NCBI GenBank assembly: GCA_041486365.1
Contig: JBGPLH010000057.1
Coordinates: 1-13,147, forward strand
Reading direction: 5' to 3'
DNA from: JBGPLH01 sp041486365 [NCBI: Thermodesulfobacteriota bacterium]
GTDB lineage: Bacteria > JAUYMQ01
DNA: 13,147 nucleotides
This document shows positions 7,121 through 13,147 of the stretch, in pieces; the stretch's first letter is position 1; each line of letters starts with the position of its first letter. The position numbers and the translations under genes were made by a program. The notes below the pieces were generated by a model that saw nothing but the letters and a program-made list of their open reading frames with translations, made no database searches and had not been told where the DNA came from.

Positions 7121-8371
7121 ATGGCGGGAGGGAAGCGGCGCGAAGGCGACCGGATCGCCCTCGTCCTGGCGGGCGGCGGGGCCCGGGGCGCCTACGAGGC
7201 GGGGATTCTCTCCTGGGTGTTCGACACGCTCCCGAAGAAGCTCGGCCATCCCGTCCACTTCGACATCTGCACCGGGACCAGCGTCGGCGCCATCCACGCC
7301 TGCTACGTCGCCGCGGCGCAGGGCGAGGAGGACGCGGGTGAGCGGCTCACGCAGATCTGGAAGTCGCTCAACTTCGAGTCGGTCTACAAGGTGGGCCCCA
7401 CGGACGTGGTGCGCATCCCCTGGCGCCTCATCGGCCTGGGGCGGCTGGGAGAGCTGATCCCGTCCTCGCGTCCCGGCGCCCCCGATCGCCTGGCCGGGCT
7501 GCTCGACACCTCCGCGCTCGAGGAGCAGGTCCTCGATCAGATCCCCTGGCGGCGAATCCGGGAGAACATCGACGAGGGGAAGATCGAAGCGCTCGCCGTG
7601 ACCGCCACGGAGATCGCCACGGGCCGCTCGGTGGTCTTCGTGGATCACCGCGAGAAGGGCGCCCTTTCCTGGGCGACCGATCCCTTCGTGATCGCCCGCA
7701 CCGCGCGGATCGGCCCCGCCCACGCCCTCGCTTCCGCGGCGATGCCGCTCGTGTTCCCCGCCGTCCGGATCGGCCGGGCCTACTACGCCGACGGCGGGCT
7801 GCGCCTGAACACGCCGCTCGCGCCGGCGCTCCGGCTCGGCGCGGACCGGGTTTTCGTGGTCGGGCTGCGCTACCCGTTCACGCCCGAGGAGGAGGACGCG
7901 CGGGCCCGGCGACGGGAGCGGGGTTACGTGAGTGCGGTGTACCTGGCCGGCAAGCTGCTGAACGCCCTTCTGATCGATCGCATCGAGTACGACGTCGACC
8001 GGCTGCGCCTTTTCAACGCGATCCTGGAGAAGGGACTCGAGAAGTACGGGGCCGGCTTTCTCGAGCAGATCAACGAGCCGATCGTCGAGCAGCGCAGCGC
8101 GCCTTACCGGATCGTGCGCGACCTCTACCTGCGCCCTTCCCGGGACCTCGGCGAGATAGCCGACGAGTGCCTCCGCCACCGGCCGCGCAGCCGCAACGTG
8201 CGGACCTGGCTCTCCCGCAACATCGCCCGATACGCCGCCCGCGGCGCGCTGGGCGAGGCGGATCTCCTCTCCTACCTCTTCTTCGACAAGTGCTACGCGG
8301 AGCATCTGATCGCACTCGGCCGCAAGGACGCCGCCCGGGAGACCGACGCGTTCGTGGAATTCTTCTCCTGA
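7121..8371 (+). CDS. Patatin-like phospholipase family protein
   Basis: 416-residue serine lipid acyl hydrolase with a Ser-Asp dyad. The oxyanion-hole motif GGGARG is at residues 18-23 (LVLAGGGARGAYEAG), the nucleophile elbow GTSVG at 52-56 (Ser54), and the catalytic Asp in DGGLRLNTPL (D224). All key residues are present, so activity is expected. The patatin domain covers about residues 10-245; the remaining ~170 residues (KYGAGFLEQI... to FVEFFS) are a helical C-terminal region I cannot name. No signal peptide, so it probably acts in the cytoplasm or at the inner face of the membrane. The ATG is set by AGGAGGT at 7108-7114, 6 nt upstream, which lies at the junction into the third copy of the 73-bp repeat. 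It follows the exporter operon on the same strand and could share its transcript. Confidence 0.9.
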   Translation: MAGGKRREGDRIALVLAGGGARGAYEAGILSWVFDTLPKKLGHPVHFDICTGTSVGAIHACYVAAAQGEEDAGERLTQIWKSLNFESVYKVGPTDVVRIPWRLIGLGRLGELIPSSRPGAPDRLAGLLDTSALEEQVLDQIPWRRIRENIDEGKIEALAVTATEIATGRSVVFVDHREKGALSWATDPFVIARTARIGPAHALASAAMPLVFPAVRIGRAYYADGGLRLNTPLAPALRLGADRVFVVGLRYPFTPEEEDARARRRERGYVSAVYLAGKLLNALLIDRIEYDVDRLRLFNAILEKGLEKYGAGFLEQINEPIVEQRSAPYRIVRDLYLRPSRDLGEIADECLRHRPRSRNVRTWLSRNIARYAARGALGEADLLSYLFFDKCYAEHLIALGRKDAARETDAFVEFFS

Positions 8372-8398
8372 GCCCCCCGTCGCGCGCCGGGATTTCGC

Positions 8399-8427
8399 TC
8401 GACCCCGGCCCCCGGATGCGGTATAAA
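8399..8427 (+). promoter_or_regulatory. Candidate sigma70-type promoter for the PAP2 gene
   Basis: TCGACC (8399-8404) and TATAAA (8422-8427) are separated by 17 nt; the -10 matches the consensus at five of six positions and stands out in very GC-rich DNA. Transcription would start near 8434, leaving a leader of about 70 nt before the TTG at 8505. Confidence 0.45.
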
Positions 8428-8504
8428 TCGTGGCCTGACATTCTCCCGGGGCGACGGCCCCGAACCGCCGATCCAGTCCATCCGCGCATCGGCCGCGAGC
8501 CTTC

Positions 8505-9095
8505 TTGACCGATATCATCCAGGATCTGTCCGCCGCCGACACGTGGCTCTTCCACCTCGTGAACGGGGGCCTTCAGAACGCCTTCTTCGACGTCGTCATG
8601 CCCTATATCACCCGCGTGCGGCACTGGCGGATCCCCATGGGAATCTTCTGGGCGGGCCTGTTCTTCCTGGGCGGCAAGCGCGGGCGGATCGTGGCGTTGC
8701 TGCTGATTCCGGCCATCGCTCTCTCCGATGTCGTGGGAGCGCGCGTGATCAAGCAGATCATCTTCCGGCTGCGCCCCTGTCACGCCCTCGACAGCGCGCA
8801 CGTGCTCGTGGGATGCATGCGGTCCTCGTCCCTGCCGTCGATCCACGCCCTGAACATCTTCACCGGCGCGACGGTGATCGCGGGTTTCTACGGAACGCGG
8901 GCGCGTCTCCTCGTCTTCGCAATCGCCGCCGTGGTGGGCTTCTCGCGGGTCTACGTCGGCGCCCACTACCCGCTCGACGTGCTGGCGGGAGCGATGATCG
9001 GTATCGCGTGGGGGATGACCCTGGTGTGGGGCTGGCGGCTCGCGAACGCCAGGGCGGCCGTGCCCTTTCTCCGACCCCGCCAGGAGCGCGCCTGA
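8505..9095 (+). CDS. PAP2-superfamily membrane phosphatase
   Basis: 196-residue polytopic membrane protein with the complete three-part phosphatase signature: K83-x6-R90-P91 (KQIIFRLRP), P111-S-I-H114 (PSIH), and S147-R148-x5-H154-x3-D158 (SRVYVGAHYPLD). About five to six hydrophobic segments fit the usual PAP2 core. Family members remove phosphate from phosphatidic acid, phosphatidylglycerol phosphate or undecaprenyl pyrophosphate on the outer face of the inner membrane; which applies here is open. The TTG start is favoured because the N-terminal DTWLFHLVNGG and FFDVVMPYIT stretch matches the family's conserved first helix; its ribosome site is weak. It sits 133 nt after the patatin gene with its own candidate promoter. 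With the patatin gene it suggests a lipid-metabolism pair. Confidence 0.88.
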   Translation: MTDIIQDLSAADTWLFHLVNGGLQNAFFDVVMPYITRVRHWRIPMGIFWAGLFFLGGKRGRIVALLLIPAIALSDVVGARVIKQIIFRLRPCHALDSAHVLVGCMRSSSLPSIHALNIFTGATVIAGFYGTRARLLVFAIAAVVGFSRVYVGAHYPLDVLAGAMIGIAWGMTLVWGWRLANARAAVPFLRPRQERA

Positions 9096-9123
9096 GGGGC
9101 CAACCTTGTGCCCCGCGAAACCC

Positions 9124-9152
9124 AAGGCCGCCGGCTCACGCCGACGGCCTTT
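9124..9152. terminator. Intrinsic terminator, probably bidirectional
   Basis: AAGGCCG (9124-9130) pairs with CGGCCTT (9145-9151), and inside it CGGC pairs with GCCG around a TCAC tetraloop, with one C/A mismatch between the two stems. A T run (9150-9152) follows on the plus strand and A-rich sequence flanks it on the other side (GAAACCCAA). It lies between the convergent PAP2 gene and the minus-strand beta-barrel gene, the expected place for a shared terminator. Confidence 0.7.
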
Positions 9153-9204
9153 CGATTCCCGCGGATCCGCGCGGAAGGACTCCGCGCGCCCAAGCGCCGC
9201 AGGC

Positions 9205-10266
9205 TCAGTACTCGACGAGCAGCATCGCGGTCGCGCGTTGCTCGAAGATGTCCTGCCGGCCGATCGCGCGCTCGTAGGAACCGCCGAAGGAGACGTGCTT
9301 GTTGAAGGGGATCCGGGCGCCCCAGGCCATGGTGGTGAGGTCGGCCGAACGGATCTTGCGTGATCCGAGGTTCGCCACGTCGGCCCCCTCGAAGGGCGCC
9401 TTGCCCAGCGCGGTGATCGCGGTCTGCAGGGGCAGCGTGCCGATCGTGGTGTGCACCGGCGTGCTCCCGTCGCCCCCGTCGGTCCAGTGCAGGCCGTTCC
9501 ATTCAACGAAGGGGACGAAGTGATCGTGGACGGCGTAGTCCACGTGGACGTTGTAGAAGATCGACGCGCTGTCCCTGTCGCCATTGATCGGAAGCTGCCA
9601 GCCGACGTCGGAGATGACGTGGAAGTCTTCGTAACCCCAGGCGGCGGACACGCCGGGGATGATCACGCCGTCGCCGTAACCCTGGTAGACGTCCTCGCTG
9701 CCGAGCGGCACCTCGAAGCGCAGGCTCGGCGAGAGGATGAAGTGATCCTCCGGGCGATCGATGAGCGCGTACTTGAAACCCGCAGTGATGTCCATCAGCT
9801 TGCTCTGGTCCTTCAGCAGCCGCTTGCCTCCCAGCCGGAGTTGCGGCTGGAAGAAGGCGATACCGTCCTTCGTCGCGATGAACGCCAGCCGATCGGTGAT
9901 CGCCAGGCGGGCCTGCAGGGCGAGCACGGTGACGTTTCCGCCGTCGAAGACCGAATCCTCGGGGAAGCCGTGCCACAGCGTCGCGAACTGCAGGCCGGTG
10001 GTGATGAAGGGATCCTCGAACAGATAGGGGAACGACATCGGGGCGATGAATCCCTCATATCGTCCGTGGCGATCACATCCGCCGAAATCCGGGAACCACG
10101 TCGGGCAGTTCTTCTTCGGCGGCGTCCCGACGGACGACGCGGACACGGTGGCGCTCGGGGGCTTCGTAGCGGCTGCGGGGACGACCCCGATCCACGCCGC
10201 GAGGACCCCGACAGCGATTGCCGCGATCCCCCGCGCGAGCACGTGTCGCGAGTGACGCTGAGCCAT
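9205..10266 (-). CDS. Secreted, putative outer-membrane beta-barrel protein
   Basis: 353-residue protein with a clear signal peptide: basic start MAQRHSRHVLARG, hydrophobic core to about residue 29, likely cut after AAA at 31-33. The mature part alternates hydrophobic and polar residues, is rich in Gly, Asp and aromatics (FIAPMSFPYLFEDPFITTG, LAITDRLAFIATKDG, KLMDITAGFKYALIDRPE) and ends in aromatic Tyr (LLVEY), like a beta-barrel outer-membrane protein. It resembles uncharacterised porin/transporter-like proteins, but I cannot name a family with certainty. The frame stays open upstream, with an earlier ATG 15 nt before and others further up. ATG at 10266 is chosen because GGGAGAGG lies just before it on the minus strand and the signal peptide starts there. 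Convergent with the PAP2 gene; divergent from the RR-PilZ operon. Two cysteines near the mature N-terminus (NCP, GCD) could form a disulfide. Confidence 0.75.
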   Translation of the reverse strand: MAQRHSRHVLARGIAAIAVGVLAAWIGVVPAAATKPPSATVSASSVGTPPKKNCPTWFPDFGGCDRHGRYEGFIAPMSFPYLFEDPFITTGLQFATLWHGFPEDSVFDGGNVTVLALQARLAITDRLAFIATKDGIAFFQPQLRLGGKRLLKDQSKLMDITAGFKYALIDRPEDHFILSPSLRFEVPLGSEDVYQGYGDGVIIPGVSAAWGYEDFHVISDVGWQLPINGDRDSASIFYNVHVDYAVHDHFVPFVEWNGLHWTDGGDGSTPVHTTIGTLPLQTAITALGKAPFEGADVANLGSRKIRSADLTTMAWGARIPFNKHVSFGGSYERAIGRQDIFEQRATAMLLVEY

Positions 10267-10369
10267 GTCGACCTCTCCCATGCAGACGGAACAGCCGACA
10301 GGTGCCTGTGTCGGGAATAGCCGCGGCCCGTGTTCCGCCGCACCCCGGGCCATGCAACCCCTGTGCCTT

Positions 10370-10444
10370 CGGACACTTGGATGTGCATCGAGGCCTTGAG
10401 GCCCAAGAGACCGTCACTTTTCGAAGTACATAGGGAAGTGTCCG
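10370..10444. other. Possible structured RNA or regulatory cruciform
   Basis: A perfect 9-bp outer stem, CGGACACTT (10370-10378) with AAGTGTCCG (10436-10444), encloses two small hairpins: GGCC-TTGA-GGCC and ACTT-TTCG-AAGT, the latter with a UUCG tetraloop if transcribed on the plus strand. The layout would make a three-way junction. The segment is less GC-rich than its surroundings. It does not match any riboswitch consensus I could recall, including c-di-GMP classes. Confidence 0.3.
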
Positions 10445-10646
10445 GCGCGTGAAGGCGCAGGACTTGTGCGCCGAAGAGGGGTCCTGCTGCAAAAATTAGG
10501 AGCGGGAGGAAGAGCGGGCCTTCGTGCTCCCCAGGCCCGAAAGACGGCCCCCGAGGCCGCGGGCGGGGGTGCGGGTGCGGCTCTCGACCCGGGAATCCGG
10601 CCGGCTCAACCTCCGGCCCGATCCGGCCGAAGAATCAGGATGACCC

Positions 10647-10681
10647 GACGGCCGCCCGGGGTGCATCCCTGAACGGCCGTC
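10647..10681 (+). promoter_or_regulatory. Leader hairpin upstream of RR-PilZ start
   Basis: GACGGCCG (10647-10654) and CGGCCGTC (10674-10681) form a perfect 8-bp stem with an inner GGG/CCC pairing around TGCAT. It ends 13 nt before the Shine-Dalgarno GGAGG at 10695-10699. No T run follows, so it is not a typical terminator. It could influence translation of the downstream gene or serve as a protein site. Confidence 0.35.
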
Positions 10682-10704
10682 CGCGGCAAGCCCCGGAGGC
10701 TTCC

Positions 10705-11448
10705 TTGAACCGACCAGCTCCCAAGCGACGGATCGTGGTCGCGGATGACACACGATTCTGGCGCGAGAAGATCTGCCGTCTCCTCGAACCGGCAGACCAC
10801 CGCGTGGTGGCCGTGGACAACGGGGACGAAGCGATCCGCCTGTGCCTCGATCCGACGCGGCCGGTGGATCTCCTGATCCTCGATCTCGTCATGCCCGGAA
10901 CCGACGGGTTCGAAGTGGCCCGCACGCTGCGCGGCCGCAGGCTCACGTCGGATCTCCCCATCGTCGCCGTCACAAGCCTTTTCAAGAAGGACGACTTCCC
11001 GAACGGCCCGAAGGCCCAGGGGTTTGACGCGGTCCTCGAGAAGGCCGCGAGTCCCGACCAGTTCATGTTCATCTTCAACAAGTATTTGAACCCCGACGTC
11101 CCCGCGCGCCGCCCCGCCCAGCGGCTCGCGACTTTCCTTCACGCCACCCTCCGCGGCGCCGACGGCCGCGAGGCGCGCTGCGCCATCACGAACCTCTCCC
11201 GGTCCGGGGCCTTCGTGAGCACGGCGACGCTCCTGGACGCGGGAAGCGCGGTCTCGCTCTCGTTCGCATTGCCGGAGGGGCCCACTGTGAAGACGAGGGC
11301 GCTCGTCCTTCGCGTGAACGACTGGGGCGCGTCGGCGAAGAACAGCTACTCGCGGGGCATGGGCGTCCTGTTCGAGGATATCGCGGAGAGCACGGCCCAG
11401 GCCATCGAGGCTTTCGTCCAGCGGGAGCTTGACGGAGAGAACACGTGA
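10705..11448 (+). CDS. Response regulator with C-terminal PilZ domain
   Basis: 247-residue cytoplasmic signalling protein. Residues about 8-128 are a CheY-like receiver: acidic pocket D14/D15, phosphoacceptor D60 in LLILDLVMPG, T90 in VAVTS and K113 in VLEKA, all as expected for a phosphorylatable receiver. Residues about 135-247 are a PilZ domain with the c-di-GMP-binding signature R136-x3-R140 and N163-L-S165-x2-G168 (ITNLSRSGAFVS). It would join a phosphorelay input to c-di-GMP binding without a DNA-binding output. TTG start at 10705 is set by GGAGG 5 nt upstream. Its stop overlaps the next gene's GTG (GTGA), so the two PilZ genes are translationally coupled. No histidine kinase is in the window. 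Likely outputs, by family precedent, are motility, adhesion or exopolysaccharide. Confidence 0.9.
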   Translation: MNRPAPKRRIVVADDTRFWREKICRLLEPADHRVVAVDNGDEAIRLCLDPTRPVDLLILDLVMPGTDGFEVARTLRGRRLTSDLPIVAVTSLFKKDDFPNGPKAQGFDAVLEKAASPDQFMFIFNKYLNPDVPARRPAQRLATFLHATLRGADGREARCAITNLSRSGAFVSTATLLDAGSAVSLSFALPEGPTVKTRALVLRVNDWGASAKNSYSRGMGVLFEDIAESTAQAIEAFVQRELDGENT

Positions 11449-11792
11449 AACGAACGCTCGCGCAGCGGGTCGCGCGGGCACGGCGTCACCCCCGGCGGAT
11501 CATGGTCCGCTTCGGGACCAACGAGGCCGAGCACAAGGGCCTGGTCGAAAACCTCTCCGAAACCGGGTTATTCCTCACCGCGAATCAGGTCTTACCGCCT
11601 CGAACGAAGATCAGGATCGAGTTCACCGTCGGCGAAACGCCCGGAGTGCTGGAAGGAATCGTGCAGTGGGCGAGGCAGATGCCGGCTTCCATCAGCCAGG
11701 TGATCCCCTCCGGGATGGGCGTTCGTCTGACTTCCGCTCCCGAAGCCTACCGCAAGCTCCTCTCCAGGATAAATCGGAAGTTCCCTTACTGA
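11445..11792 (+). CDS. Stand-alone PilZ domain protein
   Basis: 115 residues, almost entirely one PilZ domain. The c-di-GMP signature is visible: an arginine cluster with R-x3-R (R13/R17 or R14/R18 in RARRHPRR) and N36-L-S38-x2-G41 in VENLSETGLFL. The C-terminal half has the usual strands (IRIEFTVGE, LEGIVQWARQ, GMGVRLTS). GTG start overlaps the stop of the RR-PilZ gene, so translation is coupled. It is cytoplasmic with no other domain; a c-di-GMP effector binding a partner protein is the simplest reading. The response regulator follows 14 nt after its stop. Confidence 0.88.
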   Translation: MKRTLAQRVARARRHPRRIMVRFGTNEAEHKGLVENLSETGLFLTANQVLPPRTKIRIEFTVGETPGVLEGIVQWARQMPASISQVIPSGMGVRLTSAPEAYRKLLSRINRKFPY

Positions 11793-11806
11793 TCACCGGA
11801 GAGTTC

Positions 11807-12199
11807 ATGTCCAGGCCGACCCTCCTTGTCGTCGACGACGAACGCAACGTCCTCATCGCATTCAACCAGGTCTTCCGGCGAGAGCCCTGCGCCCTCCTGA
11901 CGGCGGGGGGCGCCAAGGAGGCCCTCGATCTCCTGGCGCAACACCCCATCGACATCCTGATCACGGACAACCGGATGCCCGGCATGTCGGGCATCCAGCT
12001 GCTTCGCGAAGCGAAGCAGGCCTACCCGGGAGTCTTCCGGGTCCTGGCGACCGGCGAGCTGAATCAGGAGGACTTCCTCAGGGCCACCGAGGAAGCCGGC
12101 GTGCAGCGGATCATCTACAAGCCCTGGGACGTGGACGAGCTTCTGGCGACGGTGCGTGAGATCCTCGGGCAGCGCGCAACTCGGGAGGACGAGGCCTAG
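11807..12199 (+). CDS. Stand-alone response regulator receiver protein
   Basis: 130-residue single-domain CheY-like protein. Key residues: acidic pocket D10/D11 in LLVVDDERNV, phosphoacceptor D54 in ILITDNRMPGMSG, T82 in VLATG, and K105 in YKPWD. The KPW ending is common in receivers of the RpfG/HD-GYP type, but no output domain follows, only a short polar tail to the stop. The frame is open upstream, but the ATG at 11807 is chosen because GGAGAG lies just before it and the receiver begins at once. It starts 14 nt after the PilZ stop and belongs to the same operon. It probably relays phosphate to, or competes with, the RR-PilZ protein. Confidence 0.9.
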   Translation: MSRPTLLVVDDERNVLIAFNQVFRREPCALLTAGGAKEALDLLAQHPIDILITDNRMPGMSGIQLLREAKQAYPGVFRVLATGELNQEDFLRATEEAGVQRIIYKPWDVDELLATVREILGQRATREDEA

Positions 12200-12370
12200 C
12201 GGCGAGGCAACGGTCCCGATGTTCCCCTCGATTCCCGGGCCATGCCGATCCGCCCTCCGGCGCCCGATGAAGGTCTTCCTGGACGGATATATCCTCTCCA
12301 AAAATCTTCCGTTTCCCTGACACCCGCGACTCCTTCTCACCACTCAGTAAGACACCAACTGGCGAATTGG

Positions 12371-12410
12371 GCGCCTTCCAGCGAGGTGGCCTCGGTATCG
12401 AGGAAGGCGC
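12371..12410 (+). promoter_or_regulatory. Strong leader hairpin upstream of the PEP-CTERM gene
   Basis: GCGCCTTCC (12371-12379) and GGAAGGCGC (12402-12410) form a perfect 9-bp stem, extendable outward by G-U and G-C pairs. Nested inside is CGAGG-TGG-CCTCG (12382-12394). It lies 26 nt before the ATG and has no T run, so it looks more like a 5'-UTR stabiliser or translational control element than a terminator. A 10-bp palindrome GGATATATCC at 12285-12294 lies further upstream and could be an operator or part of a promoter. The 237-nt gap 12200-12436 holds nothing else I can assign. Confidence 0.45.
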
Positions 12411-12436
12411 TCGGGCGTATTTCTGTCGGGATAGCC

Positions 12437-13147
12437 ATGCGCAAACTCAGCGTTTTTCTATTAGTCTTACTGCTCTCTGTGCTCGCCGGCACCCCGCCGG
12501 CCCTCGCGACGTCCATCAATCTGGCGGAGCTGATCGAGAGCCAGGGGACCATCACCGTCGGCGACAAGCTCTTCAGCAACTTCACTTTTTCGATGTCCTC
12601 GACGGATCCGGAGAACACCACGCCGGCCGGCGCCGGCGGCATCACCGTCTCCGACCTTCAGGTGGGGAATCAGCTGGGGCTGGCGTTCACCGGCGCGATC
12701 ACCGCACAGAACGGGGCGACCCTGGACCTCGTCATCGGCTACAAGGTGACGGTCCTCGACCCGGAGCGGCTCCTCTCGGACGTCGAGCTGATTTTCAACG
12801 GTGTGGCGAGCCTCGGCTCCCACACCTCGATCGTCGAGACCGTCCTGGACGCCATGCCAGCGCCGGGCCAGCCGGCCCTCATTGGCGAAGCGTACGTGCA
12901 GGACCCACCCAACGGGCAGCATGACGACCTGATCGATCTCAGCCGGAATGTTCGGATGGCCCTGATCCAGAAGGACATCATCCTGCAGGCGGGTCCACGC
13001 GGGAATGTGACGATCACGGTCGTCGACCAGCTCTTCTCCCAGACTCCCCCGCGGGAGGTCCCGGAGCCGGCTTCCCTGTTCCTGCTGGGGACGGCCCTGC
13101 TCGGGATCAGGGCAGGTCGGCGGAGGATCGGGCGGGCGAAGGGCCCC
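12437..13147 (+). CDS. PEP-CTERM sorting domain-containing secreted protein, C-terminus cut by window edge
   Basis: 237 residues are visible and the frame is open at the right edge. It begins with a clean signal peptide, MRKLSVFLLVLLLSVLAG then TPPALA, likely cut near residue 24. It ends with a PEP-CTERM sorting signal: VPEPAS at 208-213, a hydrophobic stretch LFLLGTALLGI, then the basic cluster RAGRRR at 225-230. Such proteins are recognised by an exosortase (EpsH/Xrt family) and delivered to the cell surface or extracellular polysaccharide. The middle (about 25-205) is Gly/Thr/Asp-rich, beta-type and cysteine-free; I do not recognise a domain. The ATG at 12437 is chosen by the signal peptide; the ribosome site is weak (GGGAT). 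Only a few residues can be missing. No exosortase or PrsK/PrsR gene is in the window. Confidence 0.88.
   Translation, partial: MRKLSVFLLVLLLSVLAGTPPALATSINLAELIESQGTITVGDKLFSNFTFSMSSTDPENTTPAGAGGITVSDLQVGNQLGLAFTGAITAQNGATLDLVIGYKVTVLDPERLLSDVELIFNGVASLGSHTSIVETVLDAMPAPGQPALIGEAYVQDPPNGQHDDLIDLSRNVRMALIQKDIILQAGPRGNVTITVVDQLFSQTPPREVPEPASLFLLGTALLGIRAGRRRIGRAKGP

Larger units (their letters stand above)
10267..10704. other. 438-bp divergent intergenic region with several inverted repeats
   Basis: No supported gene; short ORFs here are compositionally biased and without domains. It must hold the promoters of both the minus-strand beta-barrel gene and the plus-strand RR-PilZ operon, though I cannot place either with confidence. 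Inverted repeats seen: CGGAACA/TGTTCCG (10287-10293, 10331-10337) enclosing CCGACA/TGTCGG (10295-10300, 10309-10314); CGGACACTT/AAGTGTCCG (10370-10378, 10436-10444); GGCGCA/TGCGCC (10454-10459, 10467-10472); CGGCCGG/CCGGCCG (10598-10604, 10623-10629); and a hairpin at 10647-10681. Confidence 0.6.

Noticed and set aside
5753-8542. 929-aa minus-strand ORF running antisense to adaptor, patatin and flanks
   Set aside because: It crosses two strongly supported genes and the noncoding tandem repeat, has a low-complexity Arg/Ala/Gly/Asp composition and no domain. It is an artefact of very high GC content.
9451-10320. 289-aa plus-strand ORF over the beta-barrel gene
   Set aside because: It is antisense to a gene with a signal peptide and coherent protein character; the composition is that of a shadow frame.
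10267-10353. Longer start for the minus-strand beta-barrel protein
   Set aside because: The extension places an unusual leader before a clear signal peptide; the inner ATG at 10266 has a Shine-Dalgarno directly upstream, which overlaps the next ATG.
10370-10704. c-di-GMP riboswitch ahead of the PilZ operon
   Set aside because: The context is tempting, but I could not find the conserved GCAAA-type core or tetraloop-receptor elements of class I or the class II consensus.
12340-12436. Sigma54 promoter (PrsR-type) ahead of the PEP-CTERM gene
   Set aside because: TGGCG at about 12359 lacks a correctly spaced TTGC -12 element; no convincing -24/-12 pair was seen.

Overview
The window is about 13.1 kb of very GC-rich, densely coding DNA from a diderm bacterium. 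A periplasmic adaptor, a probable outer-membrane beta-barrel protein and a PEP-CTERM protein all imply two membranes. The GC content, several TTG/GTG starts, an N-terminally cut gluconate-dehydrogenase-subunit-3-like gene next to a GMC oxidoreductase, RR-PilZ proteins and a PEP-CTERM protein would suit a myxobacterial/deltaproteobacterial, acidobacterial or similar environmental lineage. No rRNA or taxonomic marker is present, so the lineage stays open. No tRNA, rRNA, CRISPR array or complete transposase gene was seen.

Layout. (1) 1-2114: a small-subunit-like protein cut by the left edge, then a GMC flavoprotein, together a probable membrane-linked alcohol/sterol/sugar dehydrogenase. (2) 2115-2608: noncoding, holding a roughly 120-bp palindromic MITE/REP-like element and a possible promoter/operator. 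(3) 2609-6958: a tightly coupled four-gene MacB/Lol-type ABC exporter (ATPase, two different FtsX-type permeases, periplasmic adaptor). (4) 6959-7120: a 73-bp tandem duplication whose third, partial copy supplies the ribosome binding site of the next gene. (5) 7121-9095: a patatin-like phospholipase and a PAP2-type membrane phosphatase, closed by a strong terminator. (6) 9205-10266, minus strand: a signal-peptide-bearing putative beta-barrel protein. (7) 10267-10704: a divergent intergenic region rich in inverted repeats. (8) 10705-12199: response regulator-PilZ fusion, stand-alone PilZ protein and stand-alone response regulator, apparently one operon. (9) 12200-13147: a leader with a strong hairpin and a PEP-CTERM protein cut by the right edge just after its sorting signal.

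How it fits together. The exporter, patatin hydrolase and PAP2 phosphatase are consecutive and co-directional. They could form an envelope-lipid or lipoprotein remodelling neighbourhood, but that is inference. The RR-PilZ/PilZ/RR cluster looks like a two-component/c-di-GMP output module whose histidine kinase and cyclases lie elsewhere. No strongly novel multi-gene system is evident. The least explained parts are the noncoding ones: the tandem repeat with embedded Shine-Dalgarno, the palindromic mobile-type element, and the structured regions upstream of the RR-PilZ and PEP-CTERM genes.
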